From Blumeriella jaapii (lineage: Eukaryota > Ascomycota > Leotiomycetes > Helotiales > Drepanopezizaceae), in assembly GCA_009599575.1 (NCBI GenBank), contig VWND01000091.1, forward strand, positions 1-15,393: DNA of 15,393 bases, given 5' to 3'. The position numbers and the translations under genes are program-made. A model generated the notes under the pieces. That model had not been told where the DNA came from. It made no database searches and worked only from the letters and a program-made list of their open reading frames with translations. Positions 1 to 9,304 of this stretch are shown here, piece after piece (positions within the stretch are counted from its first letter, which is position 1; the number at the start of each line of letters is the position of its first letter).

Positions 1-19
1 TCGTCTTCGGTCGGCAAGG

Positions 20-51
20 GTGTGCAGGTGTGCAGGTGTGCAGGTGTGCAG
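20..51 (+). repeat. (GTGTGCAG)4 octanucleotide array
   Basis: Four perfect tandem copies of GTGTGCAG followed by a near-match GTCTGTG. There is no gene around it. Confidence 0.9.
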
Positions 52-183
52 GTCTGTGAATGGCTGAGGGGAGGGAGAAGAGGAGTTGTCAAAAAGCAAA
101 AAGCCCAAAAGAAATCCCCGTCGGCCGTACACGGGACCGTCCGGAGGCACGTGATGTCCAAGGTACCCTGGCACGAGTCACAG

Positions 184-391
184 GATGTGTTGTACAGTAT
201 GTATGTACAGTACAATAGTAGTGTATATTGTATGTACAGTAGTACAGTACAGTACTGTATATAGTACCGTATACTGTATGTAGTACAGTACTGTACATAG
301 TAACGTATACTGTATGTAGTACAGTACTGTAAATAATACCGTAATCTATACAGTAGTGCTGTTTGTACTGTAGTACAGTACTGTACGACAG
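184..391 (+). repeat. GTAC-palindrome cluster with a 36-bp tandem repeat
   Basis: Dense TGTAC/GTACA words. Two 36-bp units beginning TAGTACCGTATACTG and TAGTAACGTATACTG lie at 262-297 and 298-333, followed by a decayed third copy. Each unit carries the 14-nt core GTACAGTACTGTA(C), a perfect or near-perfect palindrome, so the array can fold into several hairpins. Confidence 0.85.
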
Positions 392-3300
392 ATAAGTCCA
401 AGAGCTATCCCCACGCAGCATGTCACCAGGCCTCCCGACGCCGCTTTCTCCCGGATGCGTGCCCGGTCAAGAAAAGTAAGTACAGCACGTTGAAGATCTC
501 CCAGAGTAGCACAGTGCAGTACATGGAAGATCTAGAGCATCGCTTGTCCGTAGGCAAGAATAACCACGCATCACGCCCAACAGGGGCGGGGATGCGACGC
601 CTCTTGTCTGTGTACTTCAGTGATCGGATTTAGACTTCTACGCTGCAAATTCCGCTCGAAAGTACGTAGATTCGACTCGGAAAGAACGCGTGAACCTCCA
701 TCGATGGTACTGTAGGTACTGTACATCGTACTGCACAGTACTTTAGCATCTGTTTACAAGTCCTTACACACCGTGAGCTCACGTGATCGTTGGCTGTAAA
801 TCGCCACCCAGGTCTCTAGAGACAGCATCTCCCATCTCTCTGGGTCCAGTCTTCTCGCGGCACAAACTCATGCCGCTGCTAGCGAAACTCGCTAAAGCGA
901 AAATAAAGGGTAAGCTTGTATTGTACTGAGCATTAATAAAAAACACTTTCTGGTCGTGGAGCCGTCCCTGGAAAACCAAGCTACAGCCCTTCTCGAAGTC
1001 TGAATCATTAATTACGCATAACCTCGTCTGCAAATGCTTATACTAGAGAGTAAACATATCATTGTCCAATCACCCGAACTGATCACCGAGGCCTTGTTAC
1101 ACTACATTAGCTTGCCGAAATCCGAGGTCCATTCCTCGTGATCAGACCACAGACAGTCGCATCTCGCAACAGCCATCGGCTCGCATTGCCCGACGACCAC
1201 GCTTTGGCATTGACGTTTATAAAGCCGACAACAAACGACAAAAGAAATAGGAAATCCATAGCCACAAAGGCTCCGCGCAGGACGTTGTGCGCCCCGAGAT
1301 AGGAGACCTAATACCCAGCAAGCGGGAAGGCTGCAAGTCTGTGAGAGCATGGATCTTGCTTGTACTGTACTGTACTGTACTAGGAGGCGGTCTTTCGAGT
1401 CTCAGCACATGCTCCGCTACAAGTTGAAAGTACTCTTCCTTGCAATTATCATCGTCCCAGCAGATGCTCCGCCAAAATGAAGAATTCTTCCTTTCGATCC
1501 CCCTCGGGTATCTTACAAGTGGTACCGCCCAGTCTGTCGGTAAGGCTTTTATGGCCAGTATGAATCTTTGAGACCAACCGGAGAGCAGGCGGGGACCTGG
1601 GCGGAAAATGGGTGCCGCAGAACTTATCAGACACTACTGCTTTTGGCGGAGTTTAGTGAACGCCTTCTGAGAATTGAATTGGGGCGAGTGTCATGATTAT
1701 TACAAAAGGATCTTGACCGGTCTAGCGAAAACGAATTACAAGCGACGCCGACACCTTAAAGCCTTTGATCAGCTATGGCTCTGGATATCTCATCTCGCTC
1801 AATCTTCCAGCTTGGCTCTCTGGGAGAAGGTGGACTTTCACCACGTTTACTTTCTTCGTTTGTGACTTTTCATCTCCTTAGAGAAGTACCGTTGTTTTCG
1901 GATTCTTAAGAGACTTTTCAGATCAGGCAAAACTGACGTGCTTTGATGTAGTGAAATCAATCAACCCGGTCCCTTGAACCAAAGCTTGATGGGACAGCCA
2001 GCTAATGCTGAACTTGTCGTGAGAGGCTGGTAGGTACAGCACCTTCCTTTTGAGGCGGTGTGGTGTTTTGGCACTGGCTGCTTACAAATAACTGCACGTG
2101 ACATGTCAGCCCCTTTTTCTATGTGGCCCACCACTCTCGTTCCTCTTCTCGGGTACCAAAACTACACTCATTATCTTGTTGTTCACAGCCATCTAGCTCC
2201 GTCTGTGGTACAAGCTCACTATCAGAGACTGCAATAGGGATACCAGGCCATTTCTGACACCTGATCCGATGTCATTCGTTTCATGCAGTCAGCGCAGCAA
2301 AGCCCATATTACATCCATCGGCTACTTCTTGAAGTCTCAAAACGCCATTTCCTATAATGTCAACAATTTCATTTTGCGCGGACGGGCCATCTTCGTCGAC
2401 GAGCCGCAATAATTACGCATCGCCTCGCTGGCAGACTCTGCTTGTTCATCCGGGGCTTTTCTACGTTTTTTTACTTCTATTTTTCTATTCGCAATTCATC
2501 GTTCAACCACCTTGCTTCATGTTTACCGGCAATATCCAAGTGATTCCATTTATTTATGCTCTTTCCTGCAGGCAAGATAACAACTTCTTTGCATGCCATC
2601 TTGATTTCCAGTAGGTTGTGCCTGTGATCAGCCCATAACACTTTGCAAGTATCAGCCCCGCCGCTCTCCTCTTCCACGCAGTAGTTATCTCTCTGCAGAG
2701 GATAACGGGCGATCATCTATTCTCCACTATCCAGGCATTGTATGGTCCTGAAGCAAGCGAGATCCAAGCCCTCCCTGTTTGCCCGTTCCCAAGCTCATGC
2801 AAACGTGTCCCTGGCGGGCGAACGGCGACAAGAGGGGGTGTACCTTCCCGTGTGATAATGTCTTGGGCTACTGGGAGACACCGATCAGTCTGGCTCTGTG
2901 GCTAGTCCGCCGAAGGCGTTCCTCACCTGCGTTGGCTGGGGGAGGTTTTGGGACCCTCGAAAGGCTGACTGGTTTCAGAGGAGCTGAATAGGTCCCGACT
3001 TTCTAAAAATCCCTCTCTCGTTTTCCGTTTGCTGGAGGGGTGCTGGGATTTGGATCGATCTGCTATTTGCTGGTCGTATCTCGACCTCCACAATTAGAAG
3101 TCCTATCTTGCTTGGATTTCCGTTTCGCAGAACATCACCTCTATATTTCCACGTCATTTACTTTGAGTCAATTTTTTTTATTCCTGACACATCTACATGC
3201 TCACCAACATCAACTGCTTTACCTTCGCCCTCGCTCCAATCCACGAGAACGCCCTCCCCTCCTCCTCCTCCTTCGGTTTGACGGGCCAGCTTTTCGCTCG

Positions 3301-3630
3301 CTACGTAAGCCATCTCATTCTCTCCCCAAGATATGCCCTCAACGACGAGAGAGAGAGGAGGAAGAGGGCACGAGCCACTCTCCAGACAAGCTGCTGTTTC
3401 CTTATTCTCGACGAAATCCCAAGCCCTTCACAACCACGCGATTGAGTGGAAGCAACCACGCTTCGAGGTCCGAAATGCCAACGCTGCAGTTCGGGGAGAT
3501 GGCTGGGACCGGGACTACCATTGGAACTGCATTCACGCGCTGAATTCATCTGCGTTTTGCAATGCTCTGCACGCCACATACCGTTTGATTTGACCGGCGT
3601 CGGTTCATATAAGCATATCTGAAGGTAGCA
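392..3630. other. Gene-free stretch of mixed composition
   Basis: About 3.2 kb with no recognisable protein, tRNA or transposon. All open frames are under 170 residues, with no family motif and no convincing intron chain. Small features seen are a (TGTAC)4-type run at 1359-1380 and CACGTG boxes at 148 (just upstream), 780 and 2095. A CT-rich patch with CTCC repeats near 3257-3273 resembles a fungal leader, but no gene follows it that I can support. Decayed transposon sequence is possible but not shown. Confidence 0.4.
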
Positions 3631-3810
3631 GATTGCGAATATACCTAGGTGCACGAGCTGGTGCCAGGTGTGCATGAGGTACCACGTGAGAATGTCATCG
3701 TCAAGCCAACGGCATCTGGCTTAGCCAGTACTGTGAATCTGGCTGTGGGTTTCTTTGTGCCGTTTCCCCGGAAAGCCAAATCCCGACCTTTAAAAGCTTT
3801 CGGCGTTAAA

Positions 3811-3823
3811 CCCCCCCCCCCCC
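3811..3823 (+). repeat. C13 homopolymer
   Basis: Thirteen C residues between GTTAAA and TCTTG. It is one of ten C-runs of eight or more on this strand of the window. Confidence 0.9.
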
Positions 3824-4033
3824 TCTTGAAACTGGAGATATGACCTTGAGAAGCAAAAGTATGAAAAGAAGACATCCAACGAGAATCCTACTATTTCTAC
3901 TACAGCTACCTACCTAGAAGAGATAACGACTCAGCTGGCTGGCTAGCTCCCCAGCCCAACATCCTCTTCGCTCTGCACTTCACGGGGTGCCAAATGGACT
4001 AGAAAACCGGACTAGAGCCTCATCTCGTTCTCA

Positions 4034-4218
4034 CTTCTTCTTCTTTTTTTCTTCTTTTTTTCTTCTTCTTCTTTTTCTTTTTTCTTCTTCTTCTTCTCCT
4101 TCTCCTTCTCCTCTCCTTCTCCTTCTCCTTCTCCTTCTCCTTCTCCTTCTCCTTCTCCTTCTCCTTCTCCTTCTCCTTCTCCTTCTCTCCTTCGCCTTCG
4201 CCTTCGCCTTCTCCTCCT
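4034..4218 (+). repeat. 160-nt uninterrupted polypyrimidine tract, CTT then (CCTTCT)n, ending in CCTTCG units
   Basis: From 4034 to 4193 no purine occurs on the + strand. The first half is CTT/T-run sequence and the second half is a hexanucleotide array of CCTTCT with one CTCT slip. CCTTCG units follow to about 4210. Such homopurine-homopyrimidine mirror-like DNA can adopt intramolecular triplex (H-DNA). The reverse translation EGEGEG/KEKEKE is an artefact. Confidence 0.95.
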
Positions 4219-4304
4219 ACACCACGAAGTAGGCAGAAAGAAAACCCAAAATCCGAACATGGGGTTATTTGTCGCCCCAACCATTCTCTTCCAAAAGAGA
4301 TGAA

Positions 4305-4336
4305 CCCCTCCCCCCCCCCCTCAAAAAGGGGGGGGG
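4305..4336 (+). repeat. C11/G9 inverted pair with a 7-base spacer
   Basis: CCCCT and C11 (4310-4320), then TCAAAAA, then G9 (4328-4336). The two homopolymers are complementary and could form a 9-bp G-C hairpin in single-stranded DNA or RNA. It does not look like a bacterial terminator context. Confidence 0.8.
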
Positions 4337-5215
4337 ATACGCCGAGCGACGAACAATGTAAAAAAGCAGAAAAAGCAACCCAAAAAACAATCAGCGATCC
4401 CAAGATAATCCATCTCCCTCTAAACTCTCCACTCGGCCAAGCACAGTACAGCAAGTACGAGCGATTTTCCCAGCGCGGCTAAAAAGACAGATTTCGCCAT
4501 CCGTCGCACGGGGTTCCGGGCAGGCTCTTGAGAACGGGGATGCGTTCTCTGAGAGGCGATTTGTCTTTCCGTTTCCTCTCCTTGCTACGGGGCGGTCGTT
4601 AAGTAAGCAGGCGGAAAGAGTCGGTTTCTCCTGTGGTTGCAATCCCCCCCACCCCGCAGCGAGTCTACGTACAGTACTTGCACCACGCAACAGCAAACTT
4701 GAAGGGATTATCTAGCTGCGAGCCCCCCTCCCCCCCCCCCCCTCGGTCTTGGATCTGCTCTACCAGCTGGCCAGGGAACGATCGGCTTCTCGAACGCGCG
4801 CGGAGTTGCCGCCCAGCAGACGGCTCGTTCCAAAGCCGAACGAAACCCTCCTACTGTCCGGCCCGGCGACCCAGAGGAAGAAAGGTACTGCACCGTGCGG
4901 CATCACTCCTCCAGGGCCGTTCGCGGCGAGCTCTGGACTCCGCATGTGCCTACAGCTGGACCGAACAGCCGCGTTGCGAACCGTGCCGCGCCCTCTGGAG
5001 TTGACCGCTGCCTATCCACATGTGTACTTACTTACATACATGCACGCACCGTGGTAGAATCCCGCGTTCTCGAAACTCGAAACCTAAACGAAAAGTCCGT
5101 CGGAGCGGCGGGGAGTGGGAGCGCGATCTCTCGATGGGATGGGGCTGTGGGAAGGTGCTGAGCTGTTCGTTCTGTAGATCCTCGTTTCTTACCTGTGAGG
5201 GAGAGCCCAGAGGGG
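4337..5215. other. Gene-free GC-rich stretch with a C13 run
   Basis: Moderately GC-rich, with a C6-T-C13 tract at 4723-4742. Several overlapping frames of about 100-120 residues exist on both strands, as expected for GC-rich noncoding DNA; none shows a domain, signal peptide or splice pattern I recognise. Confidence 0.4.
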
Positions 5216-5221
5216 TGCTGA

Positions 5222-5237
5222 CTTACTTACTTACTGA

Positions 5238-5274
<37 letters not shown>

Positions 5275-5290
5275 GTGCTTGCGTGCTTGG
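5222..5290 (+). repeat. CTTA / CTTG tetranucleotide array
   Basis: (CTTA)3 followed by about nine CTTG units and CGTG variants. It is part of a low-complexity block whose reverse frame stays open without being a gene. Confidence 0.9.
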
Positions 5291-5994
5291 AGTCGGGAGT
5301 TTCATTGAGATGCGTTGCGGGGTTGGGTTGGGTGGAGAGAGAGAAAGCAGCTCTCGCTACGAAGGGAAGGGAAGTTTTGGTTTTTTTGGCTGTGGCTGCT
5401 GCTGCTGCTCGCTGGTTGGTTGGTTGGTTGGATGGGTGTAGCTGCGTGAGGAAGAGAGAGAGCGGACAGGTGGAAACAGATGGAGAACTTGGGGTTTCGC
5501 GAGAGAGGGGTGTGGGGGATTGGCGGACTGGCGGACTGGCTGGCTGGCTGGTGAGAAGGACGCGTGCTTCGTGAGTTGGTTGGACCGCGTTGGGTTGGTG
5601 TCTAGCTATGCGACTACTGTTTGTTTGCTGAGGGTGACGCTGGAGAGGGGTCACGTCAGTAGGTATGAAAGGGGTGGTGAGGAGTTGTGTGTGCATTCTG
5701 TGATGGGTACATGGGAGGGGAATATGAGCTATTGGTGTGAGAGGTCGGATGAGCGTAACGTGGTTTGGGTTGTGGGGTTGTTGGTTAAGTAGAAGGTACC
5801 TTTGTAATGGCATGTCTTGTGATGAGATATATCGTTCCCTTCGTACCTGCTGCCGGATGGACCTCTCTAGAGCAAGAAAGAAAGGAACTCGCCGAAAAGA
5901 GTTTGAACAACACTTGATTCGGAATCTGATATGTGCTTTAGTCAACTGAGAAATCATGGCCTGGCATTGCCTTCGTTGCAGTCTCTTTCCGTGG
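5291..5994. other. Low-complexity, G-rich gene-free stretch
   Basis: Contains a short CTG run (about 5395-5409), (TTGG)n at 5414-5431, and GGCGGACT duplicated at 5523-5538 followed by CTGG units to about 5552. The 5560-5990 part is T/G-rich mixed sequence. The minus-strand frame spanning 5223-6188 is 321 codons, but its content is translated repeats and Thr/Gln/Pro-rich noise. Confidence 0.45.
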
Positions 5995-6122
5995 GTAAGT
6001 GAGTAAGTGAGTAAGTGAGTAGGTGAGTATGTGAGTAAGTGAGTAAGTGAGTAAGTGAGTAAGTGAGTAAGTGAGTAAGTGAGTAAGTGAGTAAGTGAGT
6101 AAGTGAGTAAGTGAGTAAGTGA
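5995..6122 (+). repeat. (GTAAGTGA)16 octanucleotide minisatellite
   Basis: Sixteen head-to-tail 8-bp units. Fourteen are identical, and copies four and five are GTAGGTGA and GTATGTGA. Each unit contains GTAAGT, the consensus 5' splice donor. The 8-bp unit lacks stops on the minus strand, producing a false SLTHLLTY peptide. Confidence 0.97.
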
Positions 6123-6823
6123 GTAAATTGAATGAGGAGTCGATCTATGAAACAGCAGAATCGGTGAAGGGTCTGGTTCGAATTGCATTCACCCAAAAAC
6201 CCAGCCTAGGTACCTACCTACACACCAGTGCCCACCTCTACCGGGCCGGGCTCGAGCCGCACGCTGGAACCCCTCCTCGACATGAGCCCGTAAGAAAGGT
6301 GAAAGTCGTGCCTTGCCCCCGCGATCTCACACCCCAGACGAGCGATCGCTGCAGTCGCAGTATCTCAAGCAGCGGCCAGATGTGGCTCGGGTGTTGTAGT
6401 GAGTCTGCGGGTTTGGGTTGACTCGAGTTGAGCGTACCTACCTACTTAGCCCGCACCCCGACTCATCCGGGTTTCCTCGACTCACGACCATGGCCCAAAG
6501 CTTTCTCTCGATTCCCATCCCCGCTTTGCCGGTTCCTCCTGGTTTCCGGGTTGGGATCCCCCATGCGACGGATGATCCGCTATCGCGAACGCGGATCTGG
6601 CTGGCGCAGTGAGGCCCGAGAGAATGGCGGTGGCAGGCACTTGGGGCCAGGACTGGGTTGCGCATCCTCTGACCTTTTGCAGAGTCGCGATCGGGATCGG
6701 GGTCGCGTTTGGGTGGGTTATGATACGGGGAAGTGAGGCTGATCAGAGAGTCAGAGTCACAGCCAGAGTGAAGGAGAAATCCGACTCCGGATTGGGAATG
6801 GGTGCAAGTGATCGTTCATCAAG
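6123..6823. other. Gene-free stretch between two minisatellites
   Basis: Mixed, moderately GC-rich DNA with CCTAGGTACC at 6205-6214 followed by TACCTA words, another TACCTACC at about 6437, and GATCGGGAT/CGGGGTCG words near 6690. Frames up to about 100 residues exist without any recognisable domain. Confidence 0.4.
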
Positions 6824-7011
6824 GTAGAAAAGAAGTAGAAAGGAAAAGTAGTAAAGGAAGTAGAGAAAGGAAGTAGAAAGGAAGTAGAAAGGAAGTAGAA
6901 AGGAAGTAGAAAGGAAGTAGAAAGGAAGTAGAAAGGAAGTAGAAAGGAAGTAGAAAGGAAGTAGAAAGGAAGTAGAAAGGAAGTAGAAAGGAAGTAGAAA
7001 GGAAGTAGAAA
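6824..7011 (+). repeat. 11-bp minisatellite (GTAGAAAGGAA), 12 perfect copies plus degenerate edge
   Basis: Perfect units run from 6873 to 7004 and a partial unit to 7011. The 6824-6872 edge holds diverged GTAGAAA/GTAAAGG copies. The strand is nearly all purine with one T per unit. The 11-bp period is close to one helical turn. Minus-strand frames read an 11-residue FYFLSTSFLLP motif only because 11 is not a multiple of three and no stop occurs. Confidence 0.97.
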
Positions 7012-7515
7012 AAAAAAGAAAACACAGAGAAAGAAAGACAAAGAGAAAAAGGAGAACCGAAGAGCAACAGAGAAAACAGAGGATAGGTAGGACGTAGCTA
7101 TGTCCACCGTGTCTACCAAAGAAAGGGTTCCAAAAACGGTATGATAAAAACGACAAGAAGCTAGACCAGAGCTATCAGGATCCAGATATACTATGGTGAG
7201 TTCCTTACCGAACTTACCTACTGTTGGTATCACAGGTTCGTAATACAGTAAAGACCAGTCTTAAGTCGTGGTACCGAAATCAGCACGTCTTTCTACTCAG
7301 TAAGCGAGTGCAAGATGGGGTAGTGGCGCGAACACGCTGATGCGGACCACGTGACCTTCATGTGACCTCCCACTGGGGTATTCCTACACCTAGGTACATA
7401 CAGTACAGTGCAGTACGTACTGTAAGACAAGCCTTACCAGGCAAGAACCACACGACGGAAAAGGCACAATTGGAAAAGACGACAGACAGGTGAGCCAAGT
7501 ACTGTACATACAGCA
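7012..7515. other. Gene-free stretch
   Basis: An A-rich tail follows the minisatellite, then mixed sequence with a CACGTG at 7348-7353, CCTAGGTAC at 7389-7397 and TACAGTAC words. A GTGAGT...CACAG pair (7196-7235) resembles a 40-nt intron but has no flanking coding frame. Confidence 0.4.
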
Positions 7516-7580
7516 CAGTAGATACCTACATACAGTAGATACCTACATACAGTAGATACCTACATACACTAGATACCTAC
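7516..7580 (+). repeat. 17-bp tandem repeat (CAGTAGATACCTACATA), 3.8 copies
   Basis: Units start at 7516, 7533, 7550 and 7567. The fourth has CACTAG for CAGTAG and ends in CTGTAG. The unit combines the CAGTA and TACCTACATA words that recur through the window. Confidence 0.95.
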
Positions 7581-8141
7581 TGTAGAAACAGTACATACCG
7601 ATGTCCAGGCAACGCTTCACGTCTCTCTGGGAATACCTACAGCACATACCTAACAAAGATATCCCCCCCCTCCCCCCCATGAAAAGTCATATACGCAAAC
7701 ATCCCTAGGTACGCTACACACAGTACAACACATACACACAAAGATAGCACAGTCGTGGCACGATACAATACCATACAATAGGTACAGTACAGTACGGCAG
7801 AAGTAAGTAAGTAAGTAAGTACCCATAAATACACTTTTCCCCACCGCCATGATATATCCCCCGCTGGGCTGTGCTCGGTTTGGCCATGCTATGCCATGCT
7901 ATGCTATGCTACAACATTACATTACATTACATAGAGAGGTGGCGGGTACAGTACTCACTGAACAGTGCGTCGTCGTTCGTATTTAGAGTTTTCGTTTGAT
8001 GTCTGCCTGTGTTTCATCTTGTTGTTGTGATGCTATTTTACTGTATGTGAGAGAGGTACTGTACTGTACAGTATGTACATACAGTCCTATGCTGTGTACA
8101 GTACCGTAAGAGCAGTTTTCACGTTATATTAGAAGTGCTAT
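7581..8141. other. Gene-free stretch rich in short arrays and GTAC words
   Basis: Holds C8-T-C7 at 7663-7678, CCTAGGTAC at 7704-7712, TACAGTACAGTAC near 7780-7795 and (AAGT)5 at 7801-7820. ATGCT units lie at about 7886-7910, CATTA units at 7915-7931 and a TACTGTACTGTACAGTA palindromic run at about 8057-8073. Nothing codes. Confidence 0.5.
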
Positions 8142-8168
8142 CCCCCCCCCCCCCCCCGCCCCCCCCCC
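8142..8168 (+). repeat. C16-G-C10 homopolymer tract
   Basis: C16 at 8142-8157, one G, then C10 at 8159-8168. It is the longest C tract in the window. The minus strand is a continuous G-run able to form quadruplex. Confidence 0.95.
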
Positions 8169-8425
8169 GCTTCCCCAAAACTGCACAGGCAGAGAGACAG
8201 GGGGGTCTCCGACCAGATGAACCAGCGTGAGAATCGAATCCACCGGTTGATGATTATAGAATCTGGGGATCGAGGAGGAAGGACCACGCCTCCTTTCCCG
8301 GCAGAGGGCAGTGCTTATGTATGGAAATTGTACAGTAAAGCTCCATGACGATGAAACAGTGCTACTGTGCTGTACTGTACTGTATGTATGTACAGTACGG
8401 TTTGTACTTCGAGTCCTGGCTTGCA
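8169..8425. other. Gene-free stretch
   Basis: Mixed sequence, then a TACTGTGCTGTACTGTACTGTATG run at about 8361-8384. No feature beyond GTAC-word clustering. Confidence 0.4.
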
Positions 8426-8450
8426 TTACCTTACCTTACCTTACCTTACC
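8426..8450 (+). repeat. (TTACC)5 pentanucleotide array
   Basis: Five perfect TTACC units. No gene lies nearby. Confidence 0.95.
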
Positions 8451-8548
8451 ATATATACATTGCCATCCCAATTTTCTTTGATCAATGTATTTTAATACCT
8501 GAGCACGGAAGAGCAAAAGATCCTCACACCCCGAAGCGATTTTCTTAT

Positions 8549-8582
8549 CTTACGTAGCTTACGTTGCTTACGTTGCTTACCT
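8549..8582 (+). repeat. 9-bp tandem repeat (CTTACGTTG), about 3.8 copies
   Basis: CTTACGTAG, CTTACGTTG, CTTACGTTG, then a diverged CTTACCT. Confidence 0.9.
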
Positions 8583-8661
8583 TAAGTTGCAGCTGTCGAT
8601 CGCGGTATCGCATTGGACGTTTTTTCCGCCGTGTTTCGCATTCTGGCCATTTCCCCTGGTC

Positions 8662-8738
8662 TGTATGTATGTATGTATGCATGTGTGCATGTATGTAGGT
8701 ATGTATGTACTCCATACAATTCAGTACAGTACAGTACT
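8662..8738 (+). repeat. TATG tetranucleotide array running into GTACA words
   Basis: TGTA/TATG units with GCATG variants to 8710, then TCAGTACAGTACAGTAC. It is low-complexity, and its apparent YVCMYVCM peptides are artefacts. Confidence 0.85.
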
Positions 8739-8756
8739 TACGCGCAGCTCAGCCGC

Positions 8757-8825
8757 CCAAAAAAAAGGGGTGGTCTCGAACCCCTGATGATGAAAGCAGT
8801 CTACCGCGGTTCACATCGCATGCGA
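8757..8825 (-). other. Possible tRNA-like relic (B-box plus oligo-T)
   Basis: On the minus strand, GGTTCGAGACC closely resembles the tRNA T-arm/B-box consensus. It is followed after ACCCC by a run of eight T, as at a Pol III stop. Just upstream, GCTTTCATC resembles a tRNA-Glu anticodon loop and GCGGTAGAC resembles a D-arm edge. No 7-bp acceptor stem forms, and the T- and anticodon stems carry mismatches, so it is not an intact tRNA. It could be a decayed tRNA or tRNA-derived SINE piece, or chance. Confidence 0.25.
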
Positions 8826-8933
8826 TTCGTCGTGATCGGAAACCAATGGTCGAGCTGTGATTTGGGGCACGAAGAAAGCTATTTGGACGTACGGTTATGC
8901 ATATATACAGATGTTAAATAATATCATCATCAT

Positions 8934-9008
8934 TATCATATATATATATACATATATACATGCGTTTTTGTTTCGCTGCTCGAGCTGACTGACTGACTGA
9001 CTGACTGA
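8934..9008 (+). repeat. AT-rich dinucleotide tract and (CTGA)6
   Basis: Alternating AT/TA with CATATATACATG at 8937-8961, then after a short spacer six CTGA units at 8985-9008. Confidence 0.9.
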
Positions 9009-9058
9009 TTAGCAAGCGGGGAGCTTTACGTAGGTACCTATAGTATACAGGACAGGAC

Positions 9059-9083
9059 GGTGAGGTGAGGTGAGGTGAGGTGT
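9059..9083 (+). repeat. (GGTGA)4 pentanucleotide array
   Basis: Four GGTGA units plus a terminal GGTGT. An ACATACTGT triplication follows at about 9102-9128, leading into CCTAGGTAC at 9131-9139. Confidence 0.9.
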
Positions 9084-9304
9084 TCGCCACCACGGAGATG
9101 TTACATACTGTACATACTGTACATACTATACCTAGGTACATGCCTGTAATTGGGACGGGGAGGGAAAGGGGAATGGTATCGCAGGAGGCTCAAGCAGCAT
9201 TTATACGGTAAACATGTTGGAGAACGAAGTTTGTGTACAGGAAGGTTTGGATGGCTCGACCGTTTGGTTGATCGCTTGGGTGATTTGGGACGGAGCGATA
9301 TTCA

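Noticed and set aside
1241..1800. LWLWIS peptide shared by a minus frame near 1260 and a plus frame near 1775
   Set aside because: A six-residue match is expected by chance among all six-frame translations of a window this size; the DNA around it does not align.
2477..2716. 79-codon minus-strand frame with normal-looking composition
   Set aside because: There is no recognised family, no flanking exons and no splice signals; a relic cannot be excluded, but it cannot be supported.
3197..3445. Possible gene start after a CT-rich leader, with a GTAAGC donor-like word at 3305
   Set aside because: No branch point and acceptor in phase were found, and the peptide has no family resemblance.
4012..4454. 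Minus-strand frames rich in Glu-Gly, Glu-Lys and Arg
   Set aside because: They are the reverse translation of the polypyrimidine tract in different phases.
5223..6188. 321-codon minus-strand open frame
   Set aside because: Its start-proximal part is translated (GTAAGTGA)16 and its end is translated CTTG/TTGG arrays; the middle has no domain. It stays open because the repeats contain no stop.
6743..7233. Minus-strand frames with FYFLSTSFLLP repeats that look like membrane segments
   Set aside because: They are products of the 11-bp minisatellite in all three frames, not a protein family.
7196..7235. GTGAGT...CACAG mini-intron-like segment
   Set aside because: It is only 40 nt and has no coding frame on either side.
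8782..8870. Box C/D snoRNA candidate (ATGATGA on the + strand)
   Set aside because: No CTGA box D or terminal stem was found at a suitable distance.
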